NCBI RefSeq assembly: GCF_003046175.1 | Contig: NZ_PZZM01000001.1 | Span: 4,667,001 to 4,731,000, forward strand | From: Bosea sp. 124 | Lineage (GTDB): Bacteria; Pseudomonadota; Alphaproteobacteria; Rhizobiales; Beijerinckiaceae | Length of the DNA stretch: 64,000 nucleotides | Direction: 5' to 3' | Shown here: one piece after another, positions 63,565-64,000 of the stretch | Numbering within the stretch: position 1 is the first letter of the stretch | How the letters are laid out: every line of letters starts with the position of its first letter | Position numbers and translations under genes: made by a program | The notes under the pieces: generated by a model | What the model was told of the DNA's origin: nothing | Databases searched by the model: none | The model's input: only the letters and a program-made list of their open reading frames with translations

Positions 63565-64000
63565 ATGATGATGCAGGGCATCCGCAAGGCGGGCCAGAGC
63601 GTGATTGGCAAGCTCATCATCTTCGTCATGTTCGGCTTCCTGATCCTGTCCTTCGCGATCTGGGGCATCGGCGATATCTTCCAGGGCTATGGTCGCAACT
63701 CCGTGGCGCGCGTCGGCAAGGTCGAGATCGGGCTGGAGCAGATGCGCACGGCCTTCCAGAACGACGTCCAGGCGCTGACGCGGCAGCAGCGCCGCCAGAT
63801 CACGCCCGATATGGCCCGCGCGCTCGGGCTCGACCGGCAGGCGCTGTCGCGCCTCGTGACGGAATCGGTGCTCGACCAGACGGCACAGGGCATGCGGCTT
63901 GCGGTTTCCGACGAGACGATCCGCAACCTGATCTTCGACGATCCGGTCTTCCGCGATGCCTCGGGCCAGTTCTCGGCAGCGCGCTTCAACGAATTGCTGC
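63565..64000 (+). CDS. SurA_N/PpiD-type periplasmic peptidyl-prolyl isomerase, N-terminal part
   Basis: The first 145 codons of a gene running off the right edge. An N-terminal anchor (VIGKLIIFVMFGFLILSFAI) is followed by WGIGDIFQGYGRNSVARVGK, typical of PpiD/SurA_N domains, then IGLEQMRTAFQNDVQALTRQ and AVSDETIRNLIFDDPVFRDA. PpiD is a membrane-anchored foldase near the Sec exit, which fits the tpiA-secG context. AGGGAAAG precedes three ATG codons in a row (63565, 63568, 63571); the first is listed. Parvulin domains would lie beyond the window. Confidence 0.85.
   Translation, partial: MMMQGIRKAGQSVIGKLIIFVMFGFLILSFAIWGIGDIFQGYGRNSVARVGKVEIGLEQMRTAFQNDVQALTRQQRRQITPDMARALGLDRQALSRLVTESVLDQTAQGMRLAVSDETIRNLIFDDPVFRDASGQFSAARFNELL

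Overview
The window is GC-rich chromosomal DNA from an alphaproteobacterium, most probably a Hyphomicrobiales (Rhizobiales) member close to Bosea, Methylobacterium or Bradyrhizobium. The reasons are the rlpA - DD-carboxypeptidase - tmk - holB - metG - tatD - MBL hydrolase block, the RimO, RecX, IalB, SdhE and HspQ proteins, a Tat-exported OpgG, and the compact 519-residue MetG. No transposase, integrase, phage gene or CRISPR array was seen. The assignment rests on gene content read by eye, with no database search.

Bases 1-4,700: a rightward catabolic/uptake operon (end of a luciferase-like monooxygenase, alpha/beta hydrolase, NIPSNAP protein, and a ProV/ProW/ProX-type ABC importer), closed by a hairpin and followed by a leftward tRNA-Ser(UGA). 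Bases 5,450-13,014: a rightward housekeeping operon for cell wall (RlpA, DD-carboxypeptidase), thymidylate kinase, polymerase III delta-prime, MetRS, TatD and an MBL hydrolase, with several overlapping stop/start junctions.

At 13,013-13,040 lies a CATAA-N6-TTATG dyad that looks like a XerC/XerD dif site. The skewed octamer GGGNAGGG flips strand there (by-eye count 6:1 on the left, 3:16 on the right). The window therefore probably spans the chromosome's replication terminus. This is the most notable observation.

Bases 13.1-17.6 kb: a surface alpha/beta-hydrolase lipoprotein, then an ArsR repressor, a flavoprotein with a cysteine-rich tail and an MFS exporter (arsenical-resistance style). 17.7-21.5 kb: phnM divergent from phnDCE phosphonate import. 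21.5-29.5 kb: methyltransferase, Bug/TctC binding protein, recX, arfB, mazG, cysG, OsmC, sulfurtransferase, rimO. 29.5-41.5 kb: two unrecognised proteins, a quinone oxidoreductase, a UbiH-type hydroxylase, CoA-transferase + AEC transporter + CitE-type lyase, hspQ, IalB, a large peptide-type binding protein and an incomplete ANL-fold protein.

41.5-64 kb: mfd, a 40-bp inverted repeat, sdhE, recG, two DUF membrane proteins, glmS, glmU (UDP-GlcNAc supply), opgG-opgH (periplasmic glucans), a DUF350 / YgiB-like / YgiC-like cluster with a VOC protein, pyrG, secG, tpiA and the start of a SurA_N/PpiD-type chaperone.
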